The notes below the pieces were generated by a model. The model did not search any database, was not told the origin of the DNA, and worked only from the letters and a program-made list of their open reading frames with translations. Positions 27,296 to 37,827 of a DNA stretch of 64,000 nucleotides are shown one piece after another (within the stretch, counting starts at the first letter, position 1; each line of letters opens with the position of its first letter). Location: NCBI RefSeq assembly GCF_004362745.1, contig NZ_SNXY01000009.1, forward strand, positions 62,001 to 126,000, written 5' to 3'. Source of the DNA: Oharaeibacter diazotrophicus (lineage in GTDB: Bacteria; Pseudomonadota; Alphaproteobacteria; Rhizobiales; Pleomorphomonadaceae). Position numbers and translations under genes: made by a program.

Positions 27296-28546
27296 ATGAC
27301 GACGACCGAAACGCGCGCACCGACGGCGGCGCGGACCATGATCGCGGCGACGCTCGCCCTATCGATGCTGCTCGCCTCGCTCGGCACCAGCATCGCCAAC
27401 ATCGCCCTGCCGACGCTGGCCGCGGCCTTCGACGCACCCTTCGCCGCGGTGCAGGCGGTGGTGGTCGCCTATCTCGCGGCGCTGACGGTGGCGGTACTCG
27501 TCGCGGGACGACTCGGCGACCGCCACGGCCTCAAACCCGCGCTGGTGGCGGGGCTCGCGCTGTTCGCCGTCGCCTCGCTGCTGTGCGCAGTTGCGCCGAC
27601 CCTGTGGGCGCTGATCGGCGCCCGCGCGCTCCAGGGCATCGGCGCCGCCTTCCTGACGACGCTCGCCATGGCGCTGATGCGGCAGACCGCGGACGAGGCG
27701 CGGGTCGGGCGGGCGATGGGCCTGCTCGGCACCGTCTCGGCACTCGGGACGGCGCTCGGCCCCTCGCTCGGCGGCCTGCTGATCCCGGTCGCGGGCTGGC
27801 GCGGCATCTTCTGGGTGCAGGTCCCGCTGGCCGTGCTGGCGTTCGCGCTCGCCGTCGCGACCTTGCCGGACGAGCGGGTGAAGGCGTCGCGGGCGTCAAC
27901 CGTGCCGGCGCCGGGGATCTACCGCGCCCTCGTGCCGAACCTCGTCGTCAACCTGCTGGTCGCCGCGGTGATGATGACGACGCTGGTGGTCGGCCCGTTC
28001 CATCTCGGCCTCGGTCTCGGCCTCGACGCCGGCCGCGTCGGCTTCGTCATGGCGGTCGGGCCCGTGATCTCGATCCTCGCCGGAGTGCCCTCGGGCCGGC
28101 TCGTCGACGCGCTCGGCAGCGCGCGGGTGACCGCCGTCGGCCTCGCCCTGCTCACCGCCGGCGCGTTCCTGCTCGCGGCGCTGCCGCAGGGGGCGGGCGT
28201 CGCCGGCTATCTCGCGGCGATCGCCGTGCTGACGCCGGGCTACCAGCTGTTCCAGGCCGCCAACAACACGGCGGCGCTGGCGGCCGTGCCGAAGGACCGG
28301 CGCGGCACCGTCTCGGGGGCGCTCGGCCTGTCGCGCAACGTCGGGCTGATCGCGGGTGCCTCGGTGATGGGCGCCGTGTTCGCCGCCTTCGTCGGCACCG
28401 ACGTCGGTTCTCGGGCCTTCGCCGCGGCGGCGCCCGCGGACATTGCCGCGGGGATGCGCGCGACCTTCCTGCTGGCGGGCGCGGCGATGCTCGTCGCCGC
28501 CGCGGTCGCCTTCGGGCCGGGCGGACCGGCCCGGCGCGCGCGCTGA
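27296..28546 (+). CDS. MFS transporter (drug/proton antiporter type)
   Basis: A 416-aa major facilitator with about twelve hydrophobic segments. The motif between helices 2 and 3 is GRLGDRHGLKPALVAG, and helix 5 contains the antiporter-like LGTALGPSLGGLLIPVAGWRGIFWV, pointing to an exporter of the DHA family. AAGGGGAG precedes the ATG at 27296. The divergent MerR regulator and the dyad at 27233 suggest inducible export of a toxic compound; the substrate is unknown. Confidence 0.88.
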   Translation: MTTTETRAPTAARTMIAATLALSMLLASLGTSIANIALPTLAAAFDAPFAAVQAVVVAYLAALTVAVLVAGRLGDRHGLKPALVAGLALFAVASLLCAVAPTLWALIGARALQGIGAAFLTTLAMALMRQTADEARVGRAMGLLGTVSALGTALGPSLGGLLIPVAGWRGIFWVQVPLAVLAFALAVATLPDERVKASRASTVPAPGIYRALVPNLVVNLLVAAVMMTTLVVGPFHLGLGLGLDAGRVGFVMAVGPVISILAGVPSGRLVDALGSARVTAVGLALLTAGAFLLAALPQGAGVAGYLAAIAVLTPGYQLFQAANNTAALAAVPKDRRGTVSGALGLSRNVGLIAGASVMGAVFAAFVGTDVGSRAFAAAAPADIAAGMRATFLLAGAAMLVAAAVAFGPGGPARRAR

Positions 28547-28563
28547 CGGTTCCCCGCCTTCGT

Positions 28564-28585
28564 GCGCCGGGCCGTCGCCCGGCGC
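28564..28585. terminator. bidirectional hairpin between MFS and L,D-transpeptidase-like genes
   Basis: GCGCCGGGC-CGTC-GCCCGGCGC is a perfect 9-bp stem in the 48-bp gap between two convergent genes. No U-run follows on either strand. Confidence 0.55.
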
Positions 28586-28594
28586 CGCCGCTCG

Positions 28595-29293
28595 TCAGGC
28601 CGGCAGGACGATCACCTTGGTGTCGACCGGGGTGCGGTCGTAGAGGTGGATCATGTCCTGGGTCAGCAGGCCTGTGCAGCCGCTGGTCAGGTTGGTGCCG
28701 ATGGTGGCGGGATAGCGCGAGGCGTAGATGGTGTAGAGCGTGTAGACGCCGTTCTGGTAGAGGTGCAGCGCGCGGGCGCCGAGCGGGTTGTCGGGACCGC
28801 CCGGCATGCCGCCGGCGTATTTCGCCGCGCGCGGATCGCGCTGGATCATCTCCTTCGGCGGGGTCCAAGTCGGCCACTCGGACTTGCGCCCGACATAGGC
28901 CTCGCCGCTCCACAGGAAGCCCTGGCGCCCGACGTTGGCGCCGTAGCGGGTCGCCTTGCCCTCGCCTTCGATGCGGTAGACGTAGTAGTTGGCGGGGTCG
29001 ACGACGATGGTGCCCGGCGCCTCGGTGGAGGCGTATTTCACCGTCTGGCGCAGATACTGCGTCTTGACCTTGCGGATGTCGGTGGCGGGGACCGGGAACT
29101 TCTCTTCCGGGATCGGGCCGTAGAAGGCGGCCGCCTCGCGGCGGAGCCGCGCGTCGCTCGACATGCAGCCGGAGAGGCCGAGCGCGCCGACGCCGGCGGC
29201 GGCCCCGATCAGGAAGGCCCGGCGGTGGAGATGCCCGGGGCGACCCGCGTCGCCCGTTTCCCCGAGGTCGGCAAACGCACCGTCGATGACCAT
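28595..29293 (-). CDS. L,D-transpeptidase-like (YkuD) Tat lipoprotein with altered active site
   Basis: A 232-aa exported protein. The N-terminus has HRRAFLIGAAAGVGALGLSGC, combining a twin-arginine with a lipobox whose Cys is ~residue 45. The rest is a YkuD L,D-transpeptidase domain (YASTEAPGTIVVDPANYYVY; LGARALHLYQNGVYTLYTIY). In typical members the catalytic block reads IHG ... SSGCIRM. Here it reads TIYASRYPATIGTNLTSGCTGL: the Cys is kept, but the usual His is Tyr and the Arg after the Cys is Gly. It may be an inactive or re-specialised member. The start at 29293 is the best fit to the signal peptide; the frame is open further upstream. Confidence 0.82.
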   Translation of the reverse strand: MVIDGAFADLGETGDAGRPGHLHRRAFLIGAAAGVGALGLSGCMSSDARLRREAAAFYGPIPEEKFPVPATDIRKVKTQYLRQTVKYASTEAPGTIVVDPANYYVYRIEGEGKATRYGANVGRQGFLWSGEAYVGRKSEWPTWTPPKEMIQRDPRAAKYAGGMPGGPDNPLGARALHLYQNGVYTLYTIYASRYPATIGTNLTSGCTGLLTQDMIHLYDRTPVDTKVIVLPA

Positions 29294-29414
29294 GATCCAG
29301 AGGCTTCCCGTCGCTCGTTGTCGCTGTGGATCGCCGCAGCGCCGAGCGCCGGGCGATCCGATCGCGGCGAGCTTGCCGTCCCGGCGGGCGAATCGCAAGC
29401 AGGAGACGCCCCGC

Positions 29415-30098
29415 TCAGCCCGCATCCGTGGCGATGCGGTAGCCGATGCCGGGCTCGGTGAGGATCACCAGGTCGCTCTCGCTCGCGCCGAGCTTCTGGC
29501 GGATCTGGCCGACGTAGACGCGCAGATACTGGGTGTCGCCGGCGTGGGAGGGGCCCCAGACGGCGGTGAGGAGCTGGCGGTGGGTCAGCACCGTGCCGGC
29601 GTTGCGGGCGAGCAGGGCGAGGAGGTCGAACTCCCGGCGGGTCAGGCGGACCTCCTCGCCGGCGAGCGTCACCCGGTGGGCGGCGAGGTCGATCTCGCAG
29701 CGGCCGGCACGGAGGACCGTCGGCGCGGCCTTGCCCGGGCGGTGCTTGCGCAGGGCGGCGCGCAGCCGCGCCAGCAATTCGCCGACACCGAAGGGCTTGT
29801 TGACGAAGTCGTCGGCGCCGAGGTCGAGCGCCTCGACCTTCTCGGCCTCGCGGTCGCGCGCGGAGAGGATCACCACCGGCACGTCGCTCCAGGCGCGCAG
29901 GCGCCGCAGCACGACCTTGCCGTCGATGTCGGGCAGGCCGAGGTCGAGGATCACCACGTCCGGTGCGCGCTCCGAGGCGAGCGCCAGTGCCTCGCGGCCG
30001 TCCTTAGCCGGCAGCACCTCGTAGCCCTCGGCCGCGAGCGCCGGCCGCAGGAAGCGGTGGATCGCCTGTTCGTCGTCGACGAGGAGGACGGTGGTCAT
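29415..30098 (-). CDS. kdpE: KdpE response regulator
   Basis: A 227-aa OmpR-type response regulator. The receiver domain has the DD pair in VLLVDDEQAIHR, the phospho-Asp in VVILDLGLPDIDG (~residue 52) and the Lys in FVNKPFGVGELLARL. The C-terminal winged helix includes LTRREFDLLALLARNAGTVL and YLRVYVGQIRQKLG. It acts with KdpD on the kdp promoter under low K+ or osmotic stress (family knowledge). Its ATG overlaps the kdpD stop, so both are translated together at the end of the kdp operon. Confidence 0.96.
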   Translation of the reverse strand: MTTVLLVDDEQAIHRFLRPALAAEGYEVLPAKDGREALALASERAPDVVILDLGLPDIDGKVVLRRLRAWSDVPVVILSARDREAEKVEALDLGADDFVNKPFGVGELLARLRAALRKHRPGKAAPTVLRAGRCEIDLAAHRVTLAGEEVRLTRREFDLLALLARNAGTVLTHRQLLTAVWGPSHAGDTQYLRVYVGQIRQKLGASESDLVILTEPGIGYRIATDAG

Positions 30099-32773
30099 GG
30101 TTCTGGGCGCCGCCGGGGCAGGAGGAGCGTGAAGCGGGCGCCGCGGCCGCCATCGACGGGGCTCTCGGCGCGGATCGTGCCGCCGTGGGCCTCGGCGATG
30201 CCCTTGGCGATCGCGAGGCCGAGGCCGGAGCCCTCGCCGCCGTCGCCGCGCTCGGCGGAGGCGCGGACGAATTTCTCGAAGACGTGCGGCAGCACCGTGG
30301 CCGGCACGCCGGGGCCGTCGTCCTCGACGGCGACGGTCAGGTCGCGTTCGTCCGCCGCCGCCGAGAGCGCGATCCGTGCCGACGGGCCGGCGTAGCGCAC
30401 GGCGTTGCCGACCACGTTGCCGAGCGCCTGTTCGAGCAGGATCGGATCGGCGAGCGCGAGCGGCAGGTCGGGTGGAGTGGCGACCGTGATCGCCTGCGTC
30501 GCCCCGCGCCGGCGCGCGGCGGCGGCGACGCGTTCCAGCACCTCGGCGACGTCGGTCCAGTCCATCCGGATCTCGAGCGCGCCGGCCTCGAGCCGGGTCA
30601 TGGCGAGGAGATTGCGCACCATGCCGTCGAGATGCTCGGCCTCCTCGCGGATCGCGGCGAGGAGATCGGCGCGTTCGGCCGCGCCGAGGCGGTCGCCGAG
30701 CTCGGTCAGGCTGGTCGCCGCGCCGAGGACGGTGGCGAGCGGGGTGCGGAAGTCGTGGCTGATCGAGGCGAGCAGGATGTTGCGGACGCGCTCGGTCTCG
30801 GCCGCCATCCGCGTCGCCTCGATCTCGCCGGCGAGCGTGGCGCGGTCGAGGGCGACGGCGGTCTGCTCGACGAGGCTGTCGAGCAGGGTGCGGCTCTCGG
30901 CGTCGAGCGGCACGCCGTCGGGCGCGTCCTCGACGCCGACCACGCCGATCGGGCCGCGGCCGGCGACCAGCGGCAGGAACAGCCAGGGCACGTTCGGCAG
31001 CGTGGCGGTGTCGGCGCCGGCGGCCTCGCGGCGCTCGAAGGCCCAGCGCGCGGCCATGGTCGAGGCGGTGTCGAGCCGGTCCTCGGGCGGCCAGGCCGCG
31101 GCGATCGCGAGTTCGCCGGCGCGGTCGAGCAGCAGCACGGCGCTGCGGCCGACGATGGCGTGGATCTCCGACGCCGCGGCCTCGGCCACCGCGTCGGCGC
31201 CCGGGAGGGCGGAGAGCTTGCGGGTGAACTCGTAGAGCCGCCGCGTCGCCCGGACGCGCTGGATCGCGGCGCGCGCCTGATCGCGGGCCCGGCCGGCGAC
31301 CGTGGAGGTGACGACGGCGATCAGGAGGAAGATCGCGAGCGCCAGGAGTTCGTGCGGACGGGCGATGGTGAAGGTGTAGCGGGGGTCGATGAAGAAGAAA
31401 TTGTAAGTGAGGAAGGACAGCACCGACGCATAGATGGCCGGCCAGATGCCGGAGCGGATCGCCGGGACGAGGACGGCCATCAGGAACAGCATCGAGATGT
31501 TGGGCAGCGCCACCACGCGCGTGATGCCGTGGCCGAGCGCGACCGCCGCGGCGACGCAGGCCGTCGCCTCGAGATATCCGCCGAGCGGCCCCGGATCCGG
31601 CAGCCGCTCGCGCCAGCCCGTGCGCCGGGCGTCGACGCCGCGGTCCGAGGTCACCACGTGGACGGCGATGCCGTCGGCGCCGCGCACCAGCGCCTCGGGC
31701 AGCGACGGCCGGACCAGCCGGGCGAAGGGTTTGCGGCGCGCCCGGCCGATCACGATCTGCGTCACGTTCTCGAAGCGGGCAACGCGCAGGATCTCGTCGG
31801 CGAGATCGGTCGCGACCAGCGTCCGGGTCTCGGCCCCGAGGCTCTCGGCAAGGCGGAGCGCGGCGTCGCGGCGGCCGCGCGCCTCGCGGTCGAGGTCGGC
31901 GCCCGGCCGCTCCAGCGAGACGGCGAACCAGGAGGCGTCCATCAGGTCGGCGAGCCGCTTGGCGTGGCGGACGACCCGGGCGGCGGCGGCGTCGGAGCCG
32001 ACGCAGACCAGGATGCGCTCGCCCGCCGCCCACGGCCCCTCGATGGCGCCGCCCTGCATCCGCTCGACGAGGTCGCTGTCGACCCGGGCGGCGACGCGGC
32101 GGAGCGCGAGCTCGCGCAATGCCGTCAGGTTCGACGGCTTGAAGAAGTTCTGCACCGCGCGCGCGGCGGTGTCCTCGACGTAGACCTTGCCGTCGGCGAG
32201 CCGCTTCAGGAGTTCGTCCGGCGGCAGGTCGACGAGCACGATGTCGTCGGCCGCCTCGAGTGCGCCGTCGGGCACGGTCTCGCGGACTCGGACGCCGGAG
32301 ATCTTCTGGACGACGTCGTTGAGGCTCTCGAGATGCTGGACATTCAGCGTCGTCCAGACGTCGATGCCCGCGTCGAGCAGTTCCTCGACGTCCTGCCAGC
32401 GCTTCGGGTGGCGCGATCCCGGCACGTTGGAATGGGCGTATTCGTCGACGAGCAGGAGGCGCGGTTTGCGGGCGAGCGCGGCGTCGACGTCGAATTCGGA
32501 AACGAGCCGGCCGCGGTAGGGCACCTGAGCCCGCGGCAGCAGTTCGAGGCCGTGCACCAGGGCCTCGGTCTCGCGGCGGCCGTGGGTCTCGACGATGCCG
32601 ATCACGACCTCCTGCCCGCCCTCGGCGGCGGCGCGCGCCGCCTGCAGCATGGCGAAGGTCTTGCCGACGCCGGGCGCGGCCCCGAGGAACACCCTGAGCT
32701 TGCCGCGACCCTCGCGCCCGGCGAGGGCGACGAGGGCATCGGGCGAGGCGCGGGGCGGCGTCCGGGCGGTCAT
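30095..32773 (-). CDS. kdpD: KdpD sensor histidine kinase
   Basis: An 892-aa membrane sensor kinase. In order: an N-terminal KdpD domain with Walker [16 protein letters not shown] (~28-42) and [19 protein letters not shown]; a UspA-like domain (~250-370); four closely spaced membrane helices (~400-490); a GAF-type domain (~520-650); HisKA with [15 protein letters not shown] (phospho-His ~673); and HATPase with [20 protein letters not shown] and [18 protein letters not shown]. All domains are intact. It overlaps kdpC and kdpE by four bases each. Confidence 0.96.
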   Translation of the reverse strand: MTARTPPRASPDALVALAGREGRGKLRVFLGAAPGVGKTFAMLQAARAAAEGGQEVVIGIVETHGRRETEALVHGLELLPRAQVPYRGRLVSEFDVDAALARKPRLLLVDEYAHSNVPGSRHPKRWQDVEELLDAGIDVWTTLNVQHLESLNDVVQKISGVRVRETVPDGALEAADDIVLVDLPPDELLKRLADGKVYVEDTAARAVQNFFKPSNLTALRELALRRVAARVDSDLVERMQGGAIEGPWAAGERILVCVGSDAAAARVVRHAKRLADLMDASWFAVSLERPGADLDREARGRRDAALRLAESLGAETRTLVATDLADEILRVARFENVTQIVIGRARRKPFARLVRPSLPEALVRGADGIAVHVVTSDRGVDARRTGWRERLPDPGPLGGYLEATACVAAAVALGHGITRVVALPNISMLFLMAVLVPAIRSGIWPAIYASVLSFLTYNFFFIDPRYTFTIARPHELLALAIFLLIAVVTSTVAGRARDQARAAIQRVRATRRLYEFTRKLSALPGADAVAEAAASEIHAIVGRSAVLLLDRAGELAIAAAWPPEDRLDTASTMAARWAFERREAAGADTATLPNVPWLFLPLVAGRGPIGVVGVEDAPDGVPLDAESRTLLDSLVEQTAVALDRATLAGEIEATRMAAETERVRNILLASISHDFRTPLATVLGAATSLTELGDRLGAAERADLLAAIREEAEHLDGMVRNLLAMTRLEAGALEIRMDWTDVAEVLERVAAAARRRGATQAITVATPPDLPLALADPILLEQALGNVVGNAVRYAGPSARIALSAAADERDLTVAVEDDGPGVPATVLPHVFEKFVRASAERGDGGEGSGLGLAIAKGIAEAHGGTIRAESPVDGGRGARFTLLLPRRRPEP

Positions 32774-33420
32774 GGTCCAGCGGCTTCGGGCTTGGCGGCT
32801 TCGGGCTTGGCGGCGTCGAGGGCGAGGTTCAGGGCGAGCACGTTCACCCGCGGCTCGCCGATCAGGCCGAGGACCGGCTTCTCGACGGCACGGAGCACCA
32901 GCGCCCGCACGTCCGCCTCGGGCAGCCCGCGGGCCGCGGCGACGCGGGCGACCTGAACGAGGGCATAGCCCGGCGAGACGTCCGGGTCGAGGCCGCTGCC
33001 GGAGGCGGTGACGGCGTCCGCCGGGATCGGGCCGGCGACGCCCTCGGCGCGGAGCGCCGCGACGTCGGCGGCGAGGCGGTCGGCGAGTTTCCGCGCCGTC
33101 GGCGCGAGGTTGGAGCCGCCGGACGCCAGGCCGTCGTAGCCGGCGCCGGCGGCCGAGGGGCGGCCGTGGAAGTAGCCGGGGCCGGCGAAGCCCTGGCCGA
33201 TCAGGCGGGAGCCGACCACCACGCCGTCGTGCGTCACGAGGCTGCCGTTCGCCTCGGCCGGGAACACCGCCTGGGCGATACCGGTCACGGCGAGGGGATA
33301 GGCGAGGCCGAGGAGGAGCGTGAAGGCGAGAAGCAGGACGACGGCGGGCCGGGCCTGGGCGGCGAGGTCGGACGGAGCCTCGGCCGCGGTTCCCGCGGGC
33401 AGGCGCTGTGCGAGGGTCAT
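32770..33420 (-). CDS. kdpC: K+-transporting ATPase subunit KdpC
   Basis: A 216-aa subunit with one N-terminal membrane helix ([25 protein letters not shown]) and a periplasmic domain. Family blocks are [23 protein letters not shown], the [13 protein letters not shown] segment and [23 protein letters not shown]. The C-terminus carries a short degenerate [14 protein letters not shown] repeat not needed for the fold. It is preceded by kdpB (11 bp) and overlaps kdpD by four bases. Confidence 0.95.
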   Translation of the reverse strand: MTLAQRLPAGTAAEAPSDLAAQARPAVVLLLAFTLLLGLAYPLAVTGIAQAVFPAEANGSLVTHDGVVVGSRLIGQGFAGPGYFHGRPSAAGAGYDGLASGGSNLAPTARKLADRLAADVAALRAEGVAGPIPADAVTASGSGLDPDVSPGYALVQVARVAAARGLPEADVRALVLRAVEKPVLGLIGEPRVNVLALNLALDAAKPEAAKPEAAGP

Positions 33421-33431
33421 GGGTCGATCCT

Positions 33432-35483
33432 TCAGGCGAGGCCGAGCGCGGCGACGAGCATATCGACGATCTTGATGCCGACGAAGGGCACGATCAGGCC
33501 GCCGACGCCGTAGATGGCGAGGTTGCGGGAGAGGATGGCGCCGGCATCGGCGGGCGTGTAGGCGACGCCGCGCAGCGCCAGCGGGATCAGGGCGACGATG
33601 ATCAGGGCGTTGAAGATCACCGCGGAGAGGATGGCGCTCTCCGGGGTCGACAAGCCCATGACGTTGAGGACGCCGAGTTCGGGGATCGCGGCGACGAACA
33701 GCGCCGGGATGATCGCGAAATACTTGGCGACGTCGTTGGCGATCGAGAAGGTCGTCAGCGACCCGCGCGTCATCAGGAGCTGCTTGCCGATGCCGACGAT
33801 CTCGATGAGCTTGGTGGGATCCGAGTCGAGGTCGACCATGTTGCCGGCCTCGCGGGCGGCCTGGGTGCCCGACTGCATGGCGACGCCGACGTCGGCCTGG
33901 GCGAGCGCCGGGGCGTCGTTGGTGCCGTCGCCGCACATGGCGACGAGGCGGCCCTTGGCCTGTTCGGCGCGGATGTAGTTCAGCTTGTCCTGCGGCGTCG
34001 CCTCGGCGATGAAGTCGTCGACGCCGGCCTCGGAGGCGATCGCCGCGGCGGTGACCGGATTGTCGCCGGTGACCATGACGGTGCGGATGCCCATGCGCCG
34101 GAGTTCGGCGAAGCGGGCCTTGATGTCGGGCTTGACCACGTCCTTGAGGTGGATGACGCCGAGGATGCGGCCGTTCTCGACGAGGCCGAGCGGCGTGCCG
34201 CCGGAGCGGGCGATCCGCTCGACCGCCTGGGCGTAGGCCGGCGGCTCGGCGACCGCCGACCGGGCCTCGCGGACGAGGCGGCGGACGGCGTCGACGGCGC
34301 CCTTGCGGATGCTGCGCACGCCGATGTCGACGCCGGAGAGCCGCGTCGCCGCCGAGAATTCCACGAAGGTCGCGCCCTCCGGGCGGCTCGCGGGGATGGC
34401 GATGCCGTGGCGCTCGGCGACGAGCCGGACGATCGACTTGCCCTCGGCGGTGTCGTCGGCGAGGCTCGCCAGCAGTGCCGCCTCGGCCGCCGCGGCCTCG
34501 GTCACGCCCGGCATGGCGACGATCTCGGAAGCCATCCGGTTGCCGAAGGTGATGGTGCCGGTCTTGTCGAGCAGCAGGGTGTCGACGTCGCCCGCCGCCT
34601 CGACCGCGCGGCCGGACATCGCCATCACGTTGAAGCGGATCAGCCGGTCCATGCCGGCGATGCCGATCGCCGACAACAGGCCGCCGATGGTGGTGGGGAT
34701 GAGCGTGACCAGCAGCGCGACCAGGATCGGCACCGACACCGACGTGCCCGAGTAGGCGCCGAGGCCGGACAGGCTGACCACGGCGATCATGAAGATCAAC
34801 GTCATGCCGACGAGCAGGATGGTCAGCGCCACCTCGTTCGGCGTCTTCTGGCGCTCGGCGCCCTCGACGAGCGCGATCATCCGGTCGAGGAAGGACGAGC
34901 CCGGCGCCGCGGTGATCCGGACCACGACCCAGTCGGACAGCACGGTGGTGCCGCCGGTGACGCCGGAGCGGTCGCCGCCGGCCTCGCGGATGACGGGGGC
35001 GGATTCGCCGGTCACCGCCGCCTCGTTGACCGAGGCGATGCCCTCGACGATCTCGCCGTCGCCGGGCACGAGGTCGCCGGCCTCGACGAGCACGTGGTCG
35101 CCGACCTCGAGGTCGAGCGCCGAGACCTTGTTCCAGAGGTTGCGGTCGTCGGCGCGCAGGAGGCGCTTGGCGAGGGTGTCGGTGCGAGCCTTGCGCAGGC
35201 TGTCGGCCTGGGCGCGGCCGCGGCCCTCGGCGAGCGCCTCGGCGAAGTTGGCGAACAGCACCGTGAACCACAGCCAGGCGGTGATCTGGCCGGTGAACAG
35301 CACCGGCCCGCCCGCGACGAGATCGCGGACGAACAGCACCGTGACGAGGGCGGCGACCACCTCGGTGACGAAGATCACCGGGTTCTTCGCCAACGAGCGC
35401 GGGTCGAGTTTCTTCAGGGCGTCGAGGGCGGCCCGGCCGATCAGGTCGGGCGCGACGACGGTGGATGCGGTCTTGGAGGACAT
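33432..35483 (-). CDS. kdpB: K+-transporting P-type ATPase KdpB
   Basis: A 683-aa P-type ATPase, the catalytic subunit of KdpFABC. The phosphorylated Asp is in [15 protein letters not shown] (Asp306). The TGES motif is in [16 protein letters not shown], the hinge is in [21 protein letters not shown], and the nucleotide domain and seven membrane helices are present. The chosen ATG at 35483 gives [15 protein letters not shown], close to the usual family start. Genes on either side complete the transporter. Confidence 0.97.
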   Translation of the reverse strand: MSSKTASTVVAPDLIGRAALDALKKLDPRSLAKNPVIFVTEVVAALVTVLFVRDLVAGGPVLFTGQITAWLWFTVLFANFAEALAEGRGRAQADSLRKARTDTLAKRLLRADDRNLWNKVSALDLEVGDHVLVEAGDLVPGDGEIVEGIASVNEAAVTGESAPVIREAGGDRSGVTGGTTVLSDWVVVRITAAPGSSFLDRMIALVEGAERQKTPNEVALTILLVGMTLIFMIAVVSLSGLGAYSGTSVSVPILVALLVTLIPTTIGGLLSAIGIAGMDRLIRFNVMAMSGRAVEAAGDVDTLLLDKTGTITFGNRMASEIVAMPGVTEAAAAEAALLASLADDTAEGKSIVRLVAERHGIAIPASRPEGATFVEFSAATRLSGVDIGVRSIRKGAVDAVRRLVREARSAVAEPPAYAQAVERIARSGGTPLGLVENGRILGVIHLKDVVKPDIKARFAELRRMGIRTVMVTGDNPVTAAAIASEAGVDDFIAEATPQDKLNYIRAEQAKGRLVAMCGDGTNDAPALAQADVGVAMQSGTQAAREAGNMVDLDSDPTKLIEIVGIGKQLLMTRGSLTTFSIANDVAKYFAIIPALFVAAIPELGVLNVMGLSTPESAILSAVIFNALIIVALIPLALRGVAYTPADAGAILSRNLAIYGVGGLIVPFVGIKIVDMLVAALGLA

Positions 35484-35506
35484 GGGCGGATACTCCGGGC
35501 GCCGGG

Positions 35507-37216
35507 TCAGAACAGCCTGCCCGCCTGCATCTGCACCTGCTCGGCGATCGGGCCGAGGGCGAGCGCGGGGAAGAACTGCAGACCGCCGAGGATCAGGACG
35601 ATGCCGACGATGAGGCCGACGAAGAGCGGCCCGTGGGTCGGGAAGGTGCCCGCGGAGGCCGCGAGCCTGGGCTTGGCGACCAGCGAACCGGCGATCGCCA
35701 TCACCGGCACCACGTAGGCGAAGCGGCCGAGCAGCATCGCGACGGCGAGGGTGACGTTGTACCAGGGCGTGTTGCCCGAGAGCGATCCGAAGGCCGAGCC
35801 GTTGTTGCCGGCCGCCGAGGTGTAGGCGTAGAGGATCTCCGACAGGCCGTGCGGCCCGGCGGTGGCGGGACCGGCGAGCCCGGCGGGGATCACCGCGGAC
35901 ACCGCGGAGAAGCCGAGGATCGCGGTCGGCAATACCAGGATGGCGAGGATCGCCATCTTGACCTCCTTCGCCTCGATCTTCTTGCCGAGATACTCGGGCG
36001 TGCGCCCCACCATCAGGCCGGCGACGAAGACGGCGAGAATCGCGATCACCAGCATGCCGTAGAGGCCGGAGCCGACGCCGCCGGGCAGGATCTCGCCGAG
36101 TTGGATCATCACCATCGGCACCATGCCGCCGAGCGGGGTGAAGGAGGCGTGCATGGCGTTGACGGCGCCGTCGGAGAGGCCGGTCGTCACCGCCGCGAAC
36201 AGGGCCGACATGGCGATGCCGAATCGGACCTCCTTGCCCTCCATGTTGCCGCCGGCGGGATCGAGCCCGGCCGCGGCGAGCACCGGCGTGCCGCTCGCTT
36301 CGGCCCAGTAGCAGAGCCCGACCGCGGTCACGAGCAGGATGCCCATGGCGGTAAGGATCGCCCTGCCCTGCCGCTTGTCGCCGACCATCCGGCCGAAGGC
36401 GAACACCAGCGCGGTCGACACCACCAGCATCTGCCAGATCGTCAGCATGTTCGCGAAGGCGTTCGGGTTCTCGAACGGGTGGGCGGCGTTGGCGTTGAAG
36501 AAGCCGCCGCCGTTGGTGCCGATCTGCTTGATGGCGATCTGGCTCGCGACCGGCCCGAGCGCCAGCGTCTGCCGGCCGCCCTCGAGCGTGGTCGCGACCG
36601 CCGAGGCTTCGAGCGTCTGCGGCGTGCCGAGCGCGACCTGCACGAGCGCCGTGACGAGCGCGAGCGGCAACAGCACGTAGAGGGTGGCCCGGGTGACGTC
36701 GACGAAGAAGTTGCCGACCGTCGCCGCACCGGAGCGCGCGAAGGCGCGGACCAGCGCCACGGCGAGCGCGAGGCCCGTCGCAGCCGACAGGAAGTTCTGC
36801 ACCGTGAGCCCGGCCATCTGGCTGAAGTGGCTCATGGTGCTCTCGCCGGCGTAGTTCTGCCAATTGGTGTTGGTGACGAAGCTGACGGCGGTGTTGAACG
36901 CGAGGTCCGGCGAGAGGCCGGAAAAGCCCTGCGGATCGAGCGGCAGCCCGCCCTGGAGCCTGAGGATCGCGTAGAGCAGCACGAAGCCGGCGGCGTTGAA
37001 GGCGAGCATGGCGAGCGTGTAGCCGAGCCAGCCCTGCTCGCGGGCGGGATCGACGCCCGCGGCGCGGTAGAGCACGCGCTCGAGCGGGCCGAGGACGGGT
37101 GAGAGTAAGGTGCGCTCGCCGGCCGCGACCCGCGCCACGTAGCCCCCGAGCGGGGCGGCGGCGGCGAGGACGAGGCCGAGGACGAGCGCGATCTGCAGCC
37201 AGCCGGCGAGGGTCAT
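35507..37216 (-). CDS. kdpA: K+-transporting ATPase subunit KdpA
   Basis: A 569-aa K+-channel-like subunit, related to Trk/Ktr channels with four M1-P-M2 repeats. Selectivity-filter-like segments are visible in [63 protein letters not shown] and [22 protein letters not shown]. It begins [18 protein letters not shown]. The length is normal. It lies between kdpF and kdpB. Confidence 0.97.
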   Translation of the reverse strand: MTLAGWLQIALVLGLVLAAAAPLGGYVARVAAGERTLLSPVLGPLERVLYRAAGVDPAREQGWLGYTLAMLAFNAAGFVLLYAILRLQGGLPLDPQGFSGLSPDLAFNTAVSFVTNTNWQNYAGESTMSHFSQMAGLTVQNFLSAATGLALAVALVRAFARSGAATVGNFFVDVTRATLYVLLPLALVTALVQVALGTPQTLEASAVATTLEGGRQTLALGPVASQIAIKQIGTNGGGFFNANAAHPFENPNAFANMLTIWQMLVVSTALVFAFGRMVGDKRQGRAILTAMGILLVTAVGLCYWAEASGTPVLAAAGLDPAGGNMEGKEVRFGIAMSALFAAVTTGLSDGAVNAMHASFTPLGGMVPMVMIQLGEILPGGVGSGLYGMLVIAILAVFVAGLMVGRTPEYLGKKIEAKEVKMAILAILVLPTAILGFSAVSAVIPAGLAGPATAGPHGLSEILYAYTSAAGNNGSAFGSLSGNTPWYNVTLAVAMLLGRFAYVVPVMAIAGSLVAKPRLAASAGTFPTHGPLFVGLIVGIVLILGGLQFFPALALGPIAEQVQMQAGRLF

Positions 37217-37239
37217 GGCGGTCGCTTTCGGAACGGGGA

Positions 37240-37326
37240 TCAGAACTTCTCGGGCCGGATCAACACGGCGACGAGATAGAGGGCGAGGACGGCGGCGACG
37301 GCCGCGCCGAGCACGAGATCGGGCAT
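37240..37326 (-). CDS. kdpF: K+-transporting ATPase small subunit KdpF
   Basis: A 28-aa single-helix peptide, [22 protein letters not shown] then IRPEKF. It ends with the conserved RPE-F of KdpF, the lipid-like stabiliser of the KdpABC complex. It lies 23 bp upstream of kdpA, the standard position. Confidence 0.9.
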   Translation of the reverse strand: MPDLVLGAAVAAVLALYLVAVLIRPEKF

Positions 37327-37334
37327 GGCGGGCC

Positions 37335-37418
37335 TCAGGCGCCGGCCGCCCAGCGGGCGTAGAGCGCCATCGCCGCGAAGAAGCCGAGGCCGACGGCGAG
37401 ATAGGCGATGTCCAGCAT
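37335..37418 (-). CDS. 27-aa membrane peptide at the head of the kdp operon
   Basis: A 27-residue frame, [20 protein letters not shown] then ARWAAGA, with one hydrophobic helix. AGGAGG seven bases before its ATG is the best ribosome-binding site of the whole operon, and kdpF follows eight bases later. Small unnamed one-helix proteins occur just upstream of kdpF in many alphaproteobacteria; the role is unknown and might be an extra KdpFABC accessory or a translation leader. Confidence 0.7.
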   Translation of the reverse strand: MLDIAYLAVGLGFFAAMALYARWAAGA

Positions 37419-37827
37419 GGATGCCTCCTGGTTCGGACATCGGATCGAGTAGGCCCGATCGGCATAAGGGATCCATGTGGATTGGCGGGGGGAGCGGTGC
37501 CGGTTTGCTCGCGGCGCTCGTGTCCGCGGTACGGCGGGTCGCGCTACGTGATCGCCAAGAACTCTGAAAGATGGCACGCCTAAGAGGATGAACCTCGAGA
37601 TCGCTATGTCTTTGTTGGCGCTTTGCGGATCCAGAAACGAAAATCCAAACCGCGCTGGCAGCAAAACTTGCCACACGCATGTCTGAACCTCAGATTTGAG
37701 GCCGTCTCCGCACAGACCGTCATTCGGGGTGCGAATGCCGGATGATTACTCTTCTGCACTCGCCCCCATTTGTGTTCTTTGGTGCGAGAGCAAATTTTCG
37801 CGAACGCTGCCGTTAGCAAGCTGAGGA
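37419..37827. other. intergenic, kdp promoter side
   Basis: A 409-bp gap upstream of the kdp operon and downstream of the HEPN-like gene. The kdp-proximal ~130 bp should hold the kdp promoter, though no KdpE box could be assigned. From ~37560 rightwards GC content drops visibly. A weak hairpin, TCATTCGG ... CCGGATGA (~37722-37746), resembles dispersed palindromic repeats. No gene is supported. Confidence 0.5.

Noticed and set aside
37604-37819. 71-aa minus-strand frame upstream of kdp
   Set aside because: Its composition and a stretch reading HPAFAPRM look like translation of a dispersed palindromic repeat rather than a protein; no ribosome-binding site was found.
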